From SAR202 cluster bacterium (GTDB lineage Bacteria; Chloroflexota; Dehalococcoidia; UBA3495), in contig VFFT01000080.1 of NCBI GenBank assembly GCA_009392775.1, forward strand, positions 1-25,004: DNA of 25,004 bases, in the 5' to 3' direction. Positions within the stretch are counted from its first letter, which is position 1. Every line of letters begins with the position of its first letter. Shown here piece by piece: positions 24,919 through 25,004 of the stretch. The notes beneath the pieces are model-generated. The model was not told the origin of the DNA. It ran no database searches and saw only the letters and a program-made list of their open reading frames with translations. The position numbers and the translations under genes were made by a program.

Positions 24919-25004
24919 AGTTATCGGGCGACAAGGTCTGAGTAACTACAAAGGCAAATTTAACACAGAGAAATATACATTTCCTAAAACAAAAGTCCCG
25001 AGGG

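Noticed and set aside
1..25004. CRISPR array, insertion sequence, prophage or rRNA
   Set aside because: No regularly spaced repeats, transposase, phage structural gene or rRNA sequence was seen on either strand.

Overview
The window is a gene-dense, visibly AT-leaning bacterial chromosome segment with short intergenic gaps, several TTG starts and clear Shine-Dalgarno sites. The gene set is mostly housekeeping: GatB, SecG, acetyl-CoA synthetase, L19, PriA, peptide deformylase, CCA-type nucleotidyltransferase and SecDF. Added to these are a signal-less NMT1-type binding protein, an acetoin/pyruvate dehydrogenase E1 pair with an NHL propeller, and lipoproteins. This looks like a free-living, probably marine Chloroflexota (Dehalococcoidia/SAR202-like). 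That placement is an inference from gene content and style; no phylogeny was computed.

Layout. 1-1140: a plus-strand NMT1-like binding protein facing a minus-strand block. 1145-8870: a long minus-strand run made of E1 alpha, E1 beta and an NHL/PAL-like propeller, then a SAM hydroxide adenosyltransferase, SecG, GatB and AcsA. 9043-10485: a divergent 14-TM MFS transporter. 10568-11830: an intact tRNA-Val(GAC), a DHH/DHHA1 phosphoesterase on the minus strand, and a decayed second copy of the tRNA 3' half plus its flank exactly 1170 bp away. This layout looks like the scar of a small integrated element. 11913-13303: an unrecognised 135-aa protein and an unrecognised 281-aa lipoprotein. 13428-15643: a Zn-ribbon miniprotein and an S9 prolyl-oligopeptidase-type peptidase. 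15672-16010: a 90-aa DUF6504-like orphan behind a promoter whose spacer carries a LexA-like inverted repeat. 16100-17059: a lipoprotein peroxiredoxin. 17151-24918: rplS, priA, def, a CCA/poly(A) polymerase-type gene, secD and secF, all on the plus strand; the last three are tightly packed.

The most exciting item is the peroxiredoxin. Its reading frame is interrupted by one TGA at 16709-16711, exactly where the peroxidatic cysteine of the CxxC-type active site should be (W-TGA-M-F-C-K). The frame continues intact through the rest of the thioredoxin-like domain. Hairpin potential lies directly behind the TGA. This is best read as a selenocysteine-containing, membrane-anchored peroxiredoxin (UxxC) that gene callers would split in two.

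How the genes work together: the E1 pair (2-oxoacid or acetoin oxidation to an acyl group) and AcsA (acetate activation) both feed acetyl-CoA. SecG and SecDF belong to the Sec export machinery, which would deliver the lipoproteins seen here. L19, Def, GatB, the tRNA and the nucleotidyltransferase serve translation. No selA, selB, selC or selD gene is in the window, so the selenoprotein call needs those genes elsewhere in the genome.
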